From positions 620,059-684,058 of the forward strand of contig ML976999.1 of the NCBI GenBank assembly GCA_010015675.1: 64,000 nucleotides of DNA. Reading direction: 5' to 3'. The DNA is from Byssothecium circinans (Eukaryota; Ascomycota; Dothideomycetes; Pleosporales; Massarinaceae). A model generated the notes under the pieces. That model was not told the origin of the DNA. It saw only the letters and a list, made by a program, of their open reading frames with translations, and ran no database searches. Numbering within the stretch: the stretch's first letter is position 1; every line of letters starts with the position of its first letter. This document shows, piece by piece, positions 12,599-24,663 of this stretch. The translations under genes and the position numbers were made by a program.

Positions 12599-15500
12599 TG
12601 CTGCTTACATTAGCCACTTTTATCAAAACTTTTATCCCCGCGTCGCAATCTCCGACAAACGCATAACAGACGTTCTCCACCACGAACCAATTTAGCTCAA
12701 CAATTCCTTCTCAACCCTTCCATGGGTGGGGAAGTTGGGGACTTTTAAATCGCATGACGATACCGCGTCTTATTTTTGAAAAGCTTAGAGGGCGCTGGTC
12801 CGCGGAGCCATGGGACGACGTGCATCCAATTTTATTTAGTGCACGAGGGAAGGGGGGGAGAAGGCGCCACACATGAACCATGTGGCCCAGCAGTTTTTTA
12901 GGATGGGGGAAGGCGACGTCGCTCCATGTATAACCTCATCTGTGTTGGAATTATCGTGCTCGGTCTGCCGAGGAGAAGGGGAGAGAGTTGGGGGAAAGAG
13001 GAACAGGAGACGGAGAAAAAAGAGAAGCCTTGCCCGCGGCATTCTTTGGGCGATCAGCAATGGATTGCGGAAGGCGGAACGGAACACGCAGGCATGGCGT
13101 CGGGTTTCGTCGCGTTTTTGGGTTTCGTCTCGGGATCTCCACGACATGCGTTCGATTCCGATCTCTTTTTAGTTATGGGGATTCGGTGTAGGAGGGGAGG
13201 CGGCATACTCTGGTCGGCTAACCTGTTTTGTTCTGAGAGCGGGAAGAGGGAGTGAAGAGGAAGTGAAGAGGAGAGGGCAGGAGGGCAAACATTTTATCGT
13301 TCAATGGGCGTTTTAGTCGATATTTATCATGGTTCTTGTCGCTGGCGGCCGGATCCTCCGCATGAAGGCGTACCGCGGATTTTTATTTTTTTTTTCAATC
13401 TGGGGGAATTTGGTCCGGGAGGGGCTGCGGCATGCTAGTTGTTCATTCCATTTTGGAGGGAAGGATGGAGAGGAGGACATCAGTCGTGTATGGTTTTGTT
13501 TTTGGGGACGGACAGACGGAATATCCTCGGTTTTTCTGGCGCGTTTTGGTGTTTTTGGTCCGTAGGTGAGGAGAGACGCACACATCCGCTCGATTGGGGG
13601 GGTCTGGGAACGGAACATGATACTGGATCTAAGCGGTTTTGGCGGATAGGCAAGGAAGTGAGGAGACTTTGGATGAGAAATATTGAAGAGACTGGCTCAA
13701 AGACTCGGAAACATCATATCCTGCGTAGACAGTTTTGGAAGGGGAGGAGACATCGCTCGCTCTTGAGGAAGATTTTAATCGATTTTTCGGATCGTACCTC
13801 ATAGTTCTGGTATATTCGAGTTGAGGGAAGGAGAAGAAGACAGAGACATGCAGAGTCCTAACATCGCGTTTGAAGAGGAGATAAACATTTTTGTGGCTCT
13901 GTGGATACTTTCATTTTTGGGTGTTGAGGTTTGGGGGGAGAAGAACAGACATCGCAAGCCTGACACGCGGTTTTTCGACAGTGGTCGGTTGGATAATTGG
14001 ATAGAAATATTGTATCATTTGTCTTCGGAATCTGGGTCGGAGCTAAGCGAAGGAGGGAAGAAGATAGGAACAGACATTACGCATGTCGCTTCATGTTTTA
14101 ACACACTGGTTTTGCGGATGCTCAGAGAGAGATGTGGGATTAGTCGTCTTTTAAGTCTGGGCTTGAAGAGAAGGTATACATCGAACGTCTGCAGATATTG
14201 TCCGCGCACGACTTCCAACATATAAATCGGGTGGGCGTATTTTTTATTTTGTGAATTGGAAGGAGAAGGAACAATATTGGGGAATCATAGTCCAGGGATA
14301 CCACATCGTAATCGCGGATGGCTACTTTTGAAGTATCGGAGAAAATCGTGCGTTGAGCGGAGTGATCTGGTGGTCGTAAGGGAAGAAGGCACATCATGTG
14401 TTTGAATGGCTATCCTTTGTAGGTCTTCCGAACAACAGGCAGAACAGATTTTAAGCTGCTGTGATTCCATTTTATGATGGCCTGCATGTTCTAATTCTGC
14501 GTGTGCAAGCGTGCAAGCCCAAGGCATACATCTCAGGCCATCTAACTTTAGCATATTCCAAGTCAGAGACAGATACAGAACCTCTATATAGGCAGTATCT
14601 TCTAGGCTGCTCATTACGATGTCGTCCTCGAGAAGTGGGGTAACACACACGAACATAACAAACGCTCTCCCCCACCACTCTTTCTCCTGCCTACGCCCAA
14701 ATGCAATATGCCACCCCAAATATTCCCCTCTCCCAATTCAACCTACTATATATATAAATTTGTTTCTACTATATTTAATTCAAAACAAGCCAAAGAGCGC
14801 TAGCACGGCCGACTGTGGAGAGGGCACCATAAATTCTCCCAGCCGGATATAGTAGCAAACTGTGTAGCGTTCGAGTCCCACTTCAACCTTATTTATTCCC
14901 ACGATTCTTCGGATATGGAATATAATTAGTTGAATATAGTGGCGAGTTGAAAGTCCCCCGCTTCGTTGGGCAAAGTACAGAAACACGCTTATTCAGTTGA
15001 GAAACTGGGCGGGTTTCTGGTCGATGGTGCCCGTCGATTCTTTTTGCACTTTTCTTTTTGTTGTGAATCTGTTAGTGACCTAGTTTGGTCACGTGATTCT
15101 TTTATTTTGCAGGTGTGACGAGGCCTTGCGGTATTGATTTCGGCCGATCGAGTAAGTTTGTTTAAAAGATTGGCGACACCAGGACCTGATTATTAGAGTG
15201 GCACAAACATTGCGAGTTATCCTCGTTACTTTTCGTGCTGTAAAGAGTCAGTTTCCCACAGAGACTATTTCTCCATGCTGTCAGCAGCTGTGGAAGGCTG
15301 AATCCGGCCGGAGAAGCACAGTGCGGCAGCGTATTATTTTGAAGAATGGAGAAGAGGCAGGCGCCATGCTCATCTAAATTTTCCTATCTTATACACCCTC
15401 ACCTTACGGTAAGGATAGAGTAGACGTGTTTGGGGGCTCGAATAGTATATATGCTTCTCCATTTTAAAGGGGAGAGAAAGCGCGCATATACTGGAGTCAT

Positions 15501-15873
15501 AACTTATTTTTAGTGAAGATGTCTGCCAGGATAGAAACATGTAGTGTATGTAGCGGTGTTTTTAATAGATAGTAGAGTAATAAAATCCATCCTATGATTA
15601 GCGATTGAGCCTATTCTAGACGGCCGAAGACGTTCATAGGGGAGAAAATTTAACGCCAGGAAGGGATAAATGCGAGAGGTTTCCGTTCATTTATAAATTC
15701 GCAACTTGGAGCTGCGAGGAATTGTTAGTGCGATAGAGCCGGTGTTTTAGGTTAGGGTTAGGTTAATGTCGTAAAATCTTGTTCCCTAACAATAATGGGT
15801 TTTTTTTGTGGGTATTCTTACGACTGGAGAATATCATACTTATAGCGAACCATTTTGGTGCTCTGTCATAGGC
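12599..15873. other. Gene-poor stretch with degenerate purine-rich motif
   Basis: No supported gene. Between about 13,440 and 14,290 a loose motif recurs every 90-120 bp: a GGAGG/GAAG purine run followed by AGACAT or ACAGACAT(C/T) and then a T-run (near 13,455, 13,740, 13,830, 13,940 and 14,055). Every frame through it is interrupted or of poor composition. Further right are scattered A+T patches and a short telomere-like TTAGG/TTAGGG string at 15,747-15,766. A B-box-like string at about 14,868 was examined and rejected as a tRNA. Confidence 0.5.
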
Positions 15874-16032
15874 TGTTGGTCAGCTGAGACTTGAGAGCAT
15901 GAGAGAAAAGGATGGACTGAGTCTCGAGAAAGGGGAGCTCAGGAGACGAGACTATATAGGCGAGCGTGACTCAGGCTAGACCAGATAGAGGCACAAAACT
16001 GAGAGGAACGGTTTAGTACTGTGGGTCCGGCA
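15874..16032. mobile_element. Solo LTR (small TGTTGG...CA family), copy 1
   Basis: A 159-bp element starting TGTTGGTCAG and ending TCCGGCA, flanked by a perfect 5-bp target duplication TAGGC (15,869-15,873 and 16,033-16,037). It shares its body (GAGACYTGAGAGCATG, CTCAGGAGA, ACTATATAGGC, AGTACTGT) with the copies at 37,152 and 57,601. It lies outside the A+T-rich island and differs from the others by scattered changes rather than dense RIP-type ones. An LTR left after recombination fits the TG..CA ends and 5-bp duplication. Confidence 0.85.
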
Positions 16033-16601
16033 TAGGCCATTTCATGCGCGTATGTCGCTCGAGTGTTGACGGGAAACTGTGCGTGTCAATGGATAAACTA
16101 GGGGACGGAATCTGGAAGCCATAAAGCGGTGCAACATCTGTTTTGATGGCAATCTGGAGCTGATATGGAACGCCCACATGCCGTCCAGCCAGGGTTCCTC
16201 TCATCAGGAGGCTCCCATTTTGCATGCTATCAATTCGAAAATGATGCGTTTTTGAGATTTGGAAGAGCTGGAAAGCGAACGAGAAAGGGAAGGGTGAGTC
16301 AATTATTATGCACGGAGACCGGTCCATAGCACGGACATTTGTGTAATTTGAACCCTTCAAGCTCCAGCCATATGATTGTGCTTGGTGCTTCTTCGACTCA
16401 TGCTCTCGGATGGGTTTGTGGGGTGCCTATTAATGCTCTCTCCGGAGGGTGAAATTGATTTTTATAGAGCTTTCGAACGATAAAAAGCCCGCAGGGGAAG
16501 GCAGGAGTCATATGCTCGCACCTCCACCACATTTCGGTCTCTAGTTTCAGTGGAGCTGATCATTCGAGGAATTTGGCAGGTGTAACTTCGCGACAGCGCA
16601 A

Positions 16602-16853
16602 GATGAGTATCATAAAGCTAAGGAGCCATTCGAGAGGCACGTTTTGAATGAGCCCAGTGGCGTTGGTGCATTTAAGCCCCACCTATTGGACCCATCAGAT
16701 GACCGGCCAATGGAGGAGCTGCTGTGCGAGCTGCGCGCCGCGCAGACCATCAATGTGCTGTCGCATCGCTGTGCGGAGAATCGGCACCACTAGAGCGAGT
16801 GGAACAATCGCGTGCACACCAAGGTCTTTGGAGCTGGCGCTGGGGAATGATGA
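16602..16853 (+). pseudogene. Relic of a PD-(D/E)XK nuclease-like fungal protein
   Basis: The frame from 16,602 gives a coherent segment with ELLCELRAAQTINVLS, RCAENRHH and EWNNRVHTKVF. These resemble the start of the domain in a large Pezizomycotina family of PD-(D/E)XK nuclease-like proteins (ELRAA...C......W...VH). The frame is broken by TAG at 16,791 inside the domain and by TGA TGA at 16,848-16,853. The expected downstream catalytic part is not recognisable. Family assignment is from memory of the motif pattern, so moderate. Confidence 0.5.
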
Positions 16854-17905
16854 GGCCAGCGTTGGATTTCGGAGTGTGTGAGTTATAATCAGCAGTCGTT
16901 CAGCAGTCACACGGTGGTAACCGTGATGATGATGGTAACACATTACTGGCTAATTTGATGGTCGGGGCGGATAACACGAAGATGCACGTGGCAGAATGAG
17001 TCGAACTCTTGGTATGTACTTGGGTAGTCTGAAACATCAGAGTATGAGCAAATATTGTTGTCCCTCGTCAAGAGCTGAACTACCGCCTCCCCTGCCAAAG
17101 TTCTATTACCCTTCCCATAAGTATGTACGTCCATACAGAATATTGCACTATCGCATTTTACCGCAGCAATAGAGTGAATAGAGCGGTTTCAAACTTTTCT
17201 CCTCGATCATATAAGCATTGAAACCAATTTTGATCGCCATCTGGGAATAAGCCCTGAAGATTGATCCGGTCCGTGCGGTGGTACAGATGTTGGAGTCACA
17301 ACGGGCCATCGGTGCCCAACTTACCGCGCCTTACCAGTGCCAACAGGACATCCTAGGATTGCAAATCGTATTGATATTGTTTTCTGATTGGATTAGAACT
17401 GTCGATGTTAATCAACCCAGGTATACACTCGGTATTATTGTACGACTAAGTACCCTAGCATACCCTATGTTTCGGACAAGAGTAGAAGTCGGTGCGCATA
17501 ACCAGTCACCTGGGACCTTGATTTTCGGAAGTTTGCCGGTCGATCAAAAAAGAAAGTAGGCGTTGTAAATAGTGCACGCTTGTCGTTAGAAAGCTGAGTG
17601 TCTAATCGTTATTTCCGATACGCGGGAAGACATGATTGTTCAGCCCCACCATCTATGAGTGCGTGTTTGACCGCTCTCATTGACTGTATCAGTGACTCTT
17701 CCGGTCCTTGAGGACTCATATCCTGTATCTGACTCAACAATTACTTGGCAAGTAGTATAAAGCTTCGCTTTCTGAACACCTGGCACAGCACACTCTTGTT
17801 CATACTCTTTGATTGATATCGACATACCCTGAGTTTTATATATCTTTGAACCGAATTTGCAGAACAAAAACCAGCGTTTCTACCAGAGTACGGTAGCTCG
17901 GAAAG
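16854..17905. other. Non-coding or decayed stretch
   Basis: Only short open frames on both strands. It may contain the decayed remainder of the nuclease-like relic to the left, but no catalytic motif can be read. No repeats or RNA genes seen. Confidence 0.4.
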
Positions 17906-19032
17906 ATGTCCTCTAGTCAAGGCGCTGTCCTTCGCGGCTTAGGCGGCGAGATATACTCTCAAAAAAATGGTGGCCTATATGATGATTCTGAGATACGCAG
18001 ATATGTAGAGGCTTACGCGCATCTAAGCTACAATACTTATGCAAGCTATAAAGCGAGCGGAGGGACCGAAGGAGCTATCTATACATTGGGCAAAATCCTC
18101 CCAGCCGGTTAGGAAAACTCTACAGGATTATTTCTCGGGAAATCTTGCTCCCGAATTGAACACCGCAGCCAAAATGGAAGCGAGATGGGAAAGCGCACTG
18201 GATGTTTGGTACCTGAGCAGCGAGAAGACGATTTTAGAGCAATGGAACGGCGTACTCGAAGAAACAATCGGCTGGACATACCCCCCTACCAGGTTCCTCC
18301 TAGTTGGGTTACCTTCTATGGAGGTGCGGAGGTTCCACAGTTTTGCGTATCTGCATCATGTATTCGTTTACCATCTCTGCCAAGACATGATTGATCGAAA
18401 CCTTACCCACAAACCCGACGTCGTAACCGAAATTATCATATGTCTCGCATCTGACGACAAAAGACCGGATAGTCCTCAAAAAACAATGCGACAGGCCTGA
18501 TTGCTCCTGCAAGGTCACATTCACTACACTAGGCCAGATATACGAGATCCAGGATATGAAAGGCTGTTTCTTAATTATTTTGCGGCCATACAATCCAGTT
18601 CGATAAATGTTCGCCGAACGAGCGCTTCTCCGTAATGTTCAACCCCCAATTGACATCTGTCTGCCAGCCGATATTAGTGCTACGCCCGATTCTGACAGCC
18701 AACCATTCTTTTTTGGAGACCCGACTTCGGAGACCGTTGAAGATTGGCTGGAACGCTATTCGGTCTTTGCAGCTAGCAATAAACCCAAGCCAAGCACCGA
18801 CGAAATCGTTGAAAAAGATGCAGTTCTTTGGGCTGTTAAGCTATTCGTTAGTAAAGCGATGTTAAGGAACGCTCCAACGGGGTTTCAAGCTAGCGCAACT
18901 GCGCAAGGAGTTGGTATTTTGACCGGAACGCATCTTGGGGTGGCAGGCCAAGGTGGTAGCACCAGTGGGGGAAATGTACCGCCAGTTCTTCCGCCTCTAG
19001 ATCTGAAGGAAGCCCCGGAATCTTTATGTTAG
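17906..19032 (+). pseudogene. Frameshifted pseudogene of an unknown fungal protein
   Basis: Three consecutive plus-strand frames read as one protein. ATG 17,906 to about 18,108 is in frame 2 (MSSSQGAVLRGLGGEIYSQ...). About 18,110-18,441 is in frame 3 (KTLQDYFSGNLAPELNTAAK, RFLLVGLPSMEVRRFHSF). From 18,442 on it is in frame 1 (CDRPDCSCKVTFTTLGQIYE), then TAA at 18,604, then ATG and MFAERALLRNVQPPIDI to the stop at 19,032. Both shifts look like single-base insertions, and neither break has acceptable splice sites. I do not recognise the family. The middle has two close Cys residues (CDRPDCSC). A functional multi-exon gene with unusual splicing is less likely but not excluded. Confidence 0.5.
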
Positions 19033-22000
19033 TTGAATCGTTGGGAAGGGGTATCTGGAAGTATGTGTTTTCCTGGGTTTCCAATTATTTGATTGGTGCG
19101 ATAATTGGCCTACGCTTCTCTTTACGGAAGTAAAGGCGATGCACTCATTTCTAGGTAGTTTGGATTTTGGCGCGTGCGATGTTTGTCCAATATTCCTTTT
19201 ACTGAGGTAATGGAAATGTACTTATTTGTAGGTAGTTTAGATTACAGAATATATAAATCTTTTGTGAACTGCTACTCCTTGCATGTGGGACTACGGGTTG
19301 CGAATAAGGCAAAAAACTGCACCCTCTCTTAGATCGTCGGTCCTTGAGACGCTAAATTGGAGTAAGAAAAATATATATAGCTTTCATATTAGCACAGCTG
19401 AAACAACAACGCTAGAGCGCTTTCTGACCTTCAGTGGTGAAAGAAGTAGTCACGTGACTTTACATGACCATCCCACAGCCGGTGGGGGAATGCGACTTGC
19501 GCAAAATCATCCCGTTACCTTGATAATAAGCCTATGTTTATTTCAAATTAAGGCTGGTATATCTCCTATGACACAGAAGGGTCACATATGTAGAAGCTTT
19601 TCCCCATCATGTGGAATCAATTTTTATCTCACCCTTCCATAGTTAGCGCAATAATTAAGGTAAGTAATGGGAGCTCTTATGACCGATAATTCCTCGGCTT
19701 AAGAGCCAAAGAACGGCCTATACCTCTGTTAGCATTGCTTTTTAGTGAGGTCGCGAAGCCCAAGCGGATGCATAACATGAGAGTTCCATTTAGTTTTGGT
19801 TTCCAGGGCTTCGCATATTCTTCACCGTTGATATCTTAACAAGGCCTCTATCTAACCAGGAGGTGGAGATATGACGCGGCATGCCCTCAATCTTTGGTAT
19901 TAAGTAGCCCTGTACGCTCAACATGGCCGGAATTGGTTGTATATTACAGTCTGAAAACAGCCGACGCAATCACATCAAAGTTTTTGGAGAGTATTCCACT
20001 AGAGCCACCGCTCGAGTGGTTCATTCATAACAGAAACTCTTAGTTTTAAAGCGGCGATAGATTTAAGAAGCATAAAAATATTCGGCGGAGTGGTGACTGT
20101 CTTTGGAGGACCGGAAGAGGTCAGAATCCATATAACCCATGGCTATCCACTTGGTCATTTTCAAGAAGTGCCATTATCGCTCGTAGAAACTCCTCTTGAA
20201 GATTTTTTCTGTTTAAGAGATCTCAGAGACGCCACACATACGTAATTCCATGTAAACGTTTCGGTACAAGGCTTTATAATGAATTAGAATATGATCTCAC
20301 GTTCGCATGATTGTTGTGCCAGAGTGAATTGTGCTTGTAATTAAATTGATGTTCTGTGGTGGGATGCGGAACAGACATCACCCTTACGGCAACTCATTTT
20401 TTAAACCTTAGGATTTTGTTGCCGTAAAGCTTAAAGAAAAATCCGATTCCATAGAGAGAACCGTTCGCAATGTTTGATGATTCCAACATTTAGCTCAAAG
20501 ACTCTCATTTGCGATATTGGTTCCGCGTTTTAGACTCAGAGGCGAATTCCGGCTAGACATTGCTGGATCCTCGTTGAGTTTTACACACTCAAGTAGCGAA
20601 AACCTTCCACATGTGCACACATAGCGCGCATGAAGATCTCTATTGGTGGAAGGGGTGCTCACGTAGCCTTCCATTGCCTGTGTGTCTCCTCGTTCTAATC
20701 TTGATCCCCAGAAGCTTTTGTAAATGGAAAAAGCCTACAGCGCAGAACACATGACGGTGATGTTTGCTGGCCTTTTCTCTGTTCCGACAACCCGGCAATC
20801 TAAGCATGAACAGTTGAACGGGGCACTTTCGACACTGGATATCCAAGCGCAGATCTCCTTATCCGGTTCTCGAAATATTCTTGTTAAAGACATGATAACC
20901 ATACCATTCAATCGATAGCCATTGGAGGTTTCCACATACTTTTGGGGGAAAGAGTGCGAAAACCACATGAGCTCCTCGATCGACCAATTGAGAAAATGTG
21001 AAAAGCGCAAAGGTAAACATGGAATTCGGTAGTTGAGATCTTTCGCACAAGACGGGGCGAGCCAACAACATTCAGACGATGTGTTCCCAATTTGATACAA
21101 ACAGGCAAAGTCCCGGATATGCCACTGTAAACATCCATCTTTTAAGTGCTATTATAAGCGTTGGACGTAGGCTGTGTGCGCAGCTCCATGGTTGGCGATG
21201 ACTTTCCTTTTCGTTCAATCCCTCTATCTTGCGCCGTCGAAGCGAAGAACTCGAGCCAACAAAGTCTGCCATTCCATCTCATCACTTTTCTTTATCGTTC
21301 ATAGAAGAGGACGAACCGTCCCCTACGTACTTGAGCGGTATCACAAACTTTTATTTCTCTCCCCGAAGCCATTTTGGGTTGTGAAAGCGACAATCCCCCT
21401 TCAGAGAATAAAACCTGCGGATATTTTTCCGCAACAACATCGTGAGGTACAATCTTCAATAACATTCAAATTGGAGTATTGTCTTCTCTTAGACATAAGA
21501 CACTCCCATGGATCTGTGCAGATCGGACTTGTATTCGGGAAGAAAGACGATGAAGGTCCACACATCAATAGTAGCAATCCACGTTTCTAGATGGGGGCGA
21601 GAGAAGGTGCCGCATAAGAATATTCCATATCGTCTTCAAATCCAAAGGAGCGGAGGCCACACATTCACAGGGCCTTCGCCTGTTTTTCATTAAGAAAAAG
21701 CAAAGGGAGATCCGACTTCCACACATCAACCCTCCCACGGAGTATTTTAATGTTACAAGGGAGGAGAGACGAGCTCGCACACATGCGTTGCGAAGTGACG
21801 AACTTGTGGTTCGACAAGATGACGCGCCGAAGGCTGGCCATCACAAGGCCCTCGGCAATTTTTGGACTAAGATAGGGGATCGAATTCAGTTCGGTAATTC
21901 CAAGGTCATGGGCTGAATCCTTGTGAGAAGGGGAGGCAGCCGGGTCTCCAAACATACATATTGCACCCTGGAATTTCAACATTTCGCGGGAAGGAGAGTG

Positions 22001-22837
22001 TGCGAGGGAAGAGTGCCTGCATGCAGACATAATTGACTCGGTCAGCGATTTTGGACTTTGAAGCCGGTTGGCTAGAAGCCCAGAGCTCTAAAACATGAGC
22101 ATTTCATCCGTGCCATCTTTATCAATCACCGTCACGGAAAATGCCTCAAGCGCCGAACATAATCCGGAAAGGCTGATATTTGAAGACATTTTCCCGGAAA
22201 AGCAGGCCTCCATCGACAATATCGAGTTTGGTTGGAGAAATACACGTATGGAGAAGCGCCATGATTTTTGATTGCAGGCGGTCCACGGCACGCAGACATA
22301 GGAAGCTCCCACTTTAGTTTTAGTGGTAAGTCCAGCGGCGAGGTGTGTGGGAAGAAGAGGGGGAAGTCAGGTAAGGGATGCTTTATATAGCCGTGCCAAG
22401 GCGACTTTCCAACTTAAGTTTAGGGACCCAATCGCACGGTCCCGCAGCAAGCGGGACGTCTTTTTGATGACGATGATGAACTCCGGTGTGAGAAAGATTG
22501 AAGTCGAATAGAGAATTAGTCGTAGTTCGATTCTTGGTGCAGCACTATAGGCTGATAAAATGAAGCACGGCCGAGATGCAAAGTGGTTCTGGAGAGAAAT
22601 ATGTGTTTACACCGTATGCATGCTTCGCATGTACAGTACCTATTCGTCCAACCCATCATCATCGTCATCCTGTGCGCCTGTGCGCCAATATCGCGATACA
22701 CGGAAATGATTTTTACCAAATGAACGGCCAAGAGGATCATCAACATAAGGAAGAAAGGCGGCGCGATGAAATATTATATACTAAACAAATGGAATATCCA
22801 ATGATGCACAATAAGAAAAGCAAAAGTATGGGTATTA
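19033..22837. other. Gene-poor stretch with broken short ORFs
   Basis: No confident gene. Minus-strand fragments between about 20,640 and 22,312 (for example 21,665-22,030 and 22,088-22,312) show plausible amino-acid composition, but they are interrupted repeatedly and match nothing I recognise; they may be remains of one decayed minus-strand gene. The rest, especially 19,650-20,640, has frequent stops in all frames. Confidence 0.4.
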
Positions 22838-24663
22838 TCACGTGGCGGCGGTCCTCGAGGGTGAAAGAATGTTAGCAGTAAGCGCAATCTTGTATTTTGG
22901 AATCCGATGTGGACTTGGTGTATCTTTTGCGCCGTCCGTCGGAGGTTGCTTCTTCTTTCGTTGCGGCGTAGGAGATGTTGGAGGACTGCCGTTGCTCGAT
23001 GGAAGGCTGACGTTGGGAACGGGGTCGTCTCCATTGGTCCATTGCTCGCGCAGTGCTTCCGGCGACGGGGTGCCGTTGATAGACGAGACCAGGTCGTCAG
23101 ATGACCGTTTTGTCTGCGAAAAAGATGGATCCACGAGAACACTTGATATTCCCAAACCTTCAATCTTCGCCCTTTCCACTTCTGCTTGCCGTTCCTCGTT
23201 ATCAGGCTCCGTTATGATGGATGATGGGATGCTGAAGTCATCCAACGAGTCACCCATCCTGTCTCCTTCTAGTGCTCCATTGACCGCTGACGTCGCGGCT
23301 TTTGACGTGATTAATGGCCCCTTCCATTCTGGGTGTGGTATTCGTCCAATAATCCCCAATCTTCCAGTCCCTGACTTCGCCCACTGCCAGATGCCACGCG
23401 GAGGCGACGTCTGCTCTTCCGCTTTGTGAGAAGGTTCAGATGGGGCGCTCTTGTCGCTGCTCCAGCTATCCTGGAGTTGGCGAGACGTGCCGTCTGAGCT
23501 TCGGCGGCGGACGTCTGGGGCTGGGTGAGACGCCGTCTCCTCGACCAAGGGCGGATCTCGAAGGCGTTGCTCCGGCGGTGTCACCCGGCGAAACTTGTCG
23601 CGCTGCTCCTTCGGGCTTGGAGGACTCGCCGTCACGTTCTCCGTTGACGTCTCGACTGTTGAAGAAGCCGGACTGGTTAGGCGACGGCGGAGAGGTCCGA
23701 CGCTTGTGCCGTTCTGTTGGTGAGCCTGCCGGGGAGGCGGTGGGGGATTCTGCAGGAGAGGAATCGGGCGGTGAGGGCGGAGGGGAAGGACGGAGTTTGT
23801 GGATACTTCCGATCTGGCGTATTTGGGGTCGCGCGGGCGGGCTGGGGCCTTCAACGCTAGAGTCAATGAGTGTTACCATACATCTTCGCAGGACGAACCG
23901 GTAATAAGAGAGTGCTCTTCTTCGCCGCAGCTGGGACGACTTGAGCACGAGACGAACAGGCGCTATGTGAGATCTATTTACCTTGCTTCTGTCTGCCTTT
24001 GCCTTTAATATGGCAGTTTGGGCCGGCTTCGTGATCGTGATACTCGCAGCCATCGCCCTGCTCGGTCGGGTCAGCGAACAGGATGCCCCCAGTGCCGTGC
24101 TTGATCGCTTTCACGAGATCGACAGCGAAGTCGGGATTGTTCTCGAAGCATTGTCGATAGGTTTCCACATCGCGGTCGTTGTCAGGGTCCATGATTTGCC
24201 GCGCCGCTATCCGCGCCATCAAGCGCCTGAAGGGCGACCCGTCTGGACTCTGGCGGTAGATCTCATCAATCTCCTCTGCGTCCGGTACGAGCTCGGCCTC
24301 GTTGAGGCCTTTTCGATACTGATCCATTGCGACATTCTTTAGCTGCGGCATGTCGAAGCGGTCGCAAAGGAGATAGAGCTTGTGGCAGCTGACTGCGTAG
24401 TCGTACTTCTGGTTCGCATCCGGCATGTTGGAGACATCGTCGAGCCTGCCTTGATAGAGCCATTTGACCAGCAGTTCGAACCCGGCCGGGTCATATTCAT
24501 GCAGCTCGAGCTTGTTCAACTTCTTGCCGCCATTGTCATGGAGCTCGTTCTCGAGCCGCTCCGAGTGGTGGAGAAGCAGGTTACGATGCAGGGACCAATG
24601 CCGCTTGGTCTCCCCGACGTAGACGTCTAACATGGGCCCGGAGAGAAGTCTATCGGACTGCAT
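22838..24663 (-). CDS. BTB/POZ domain protein with long Pro/Ser-rich tail
   Basis: Two exons on the minus strand, 24,663-23,982 and 23,856-22,838, joined by a 125-bp intron (GTAAAT donor; TTGACTC branch, CTAG acceptor), give about 566 aa. The BTB fold follows the start: LLSGPMLDVYVGETKRHWSL, NLLLHHSERLENEL, YDPAGFELLVKWLYQGRLDD, HKLYLLCDRFDMPQLKNVAM. A tail motif CEYHDHEAGPNCHIKG, seen in related fungal BTB proteins, precedes the intron. The second exon is disordered and rich in Pro, Ser, Arg, with one ordered patch (GIWQWAKSGTGRLGIIGRIP). The frame is open upstream to ATG 24,978 (105 more residues), but that part has poor composition; Met at 24,663 is preferred. BTB domains mediate dimerisation or cullin-3 binding; the partner here is unknown. 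Confidence 0.8.

Noticed and set aside
14866..14880. B-box-like string GTTCGAGTCCC that could mark a tRNA gene
   Set aside because: The only A-box-like string lies about 20 bp upstream, too close, and no acceptor stem or cloverleaf can be folded.
15747..15766. TTAGG/TTAGGG string as a telomere or chromosome-fusion scar
   Set aside because: Only about three imperfect units; too short to infer an interstitial telomere.
16013..16360. Minus-strand 115-codon frame
   Set aside because: Its 3' end overlaps the solo LTR and target duplication, and it has no recognisable domain.
21174..21590. Plus-strand 138-codon frame in the gene-poor stretch
   Set aside because: Composition is not convincing, the opposite strand reads equally well, and no motif is seen.
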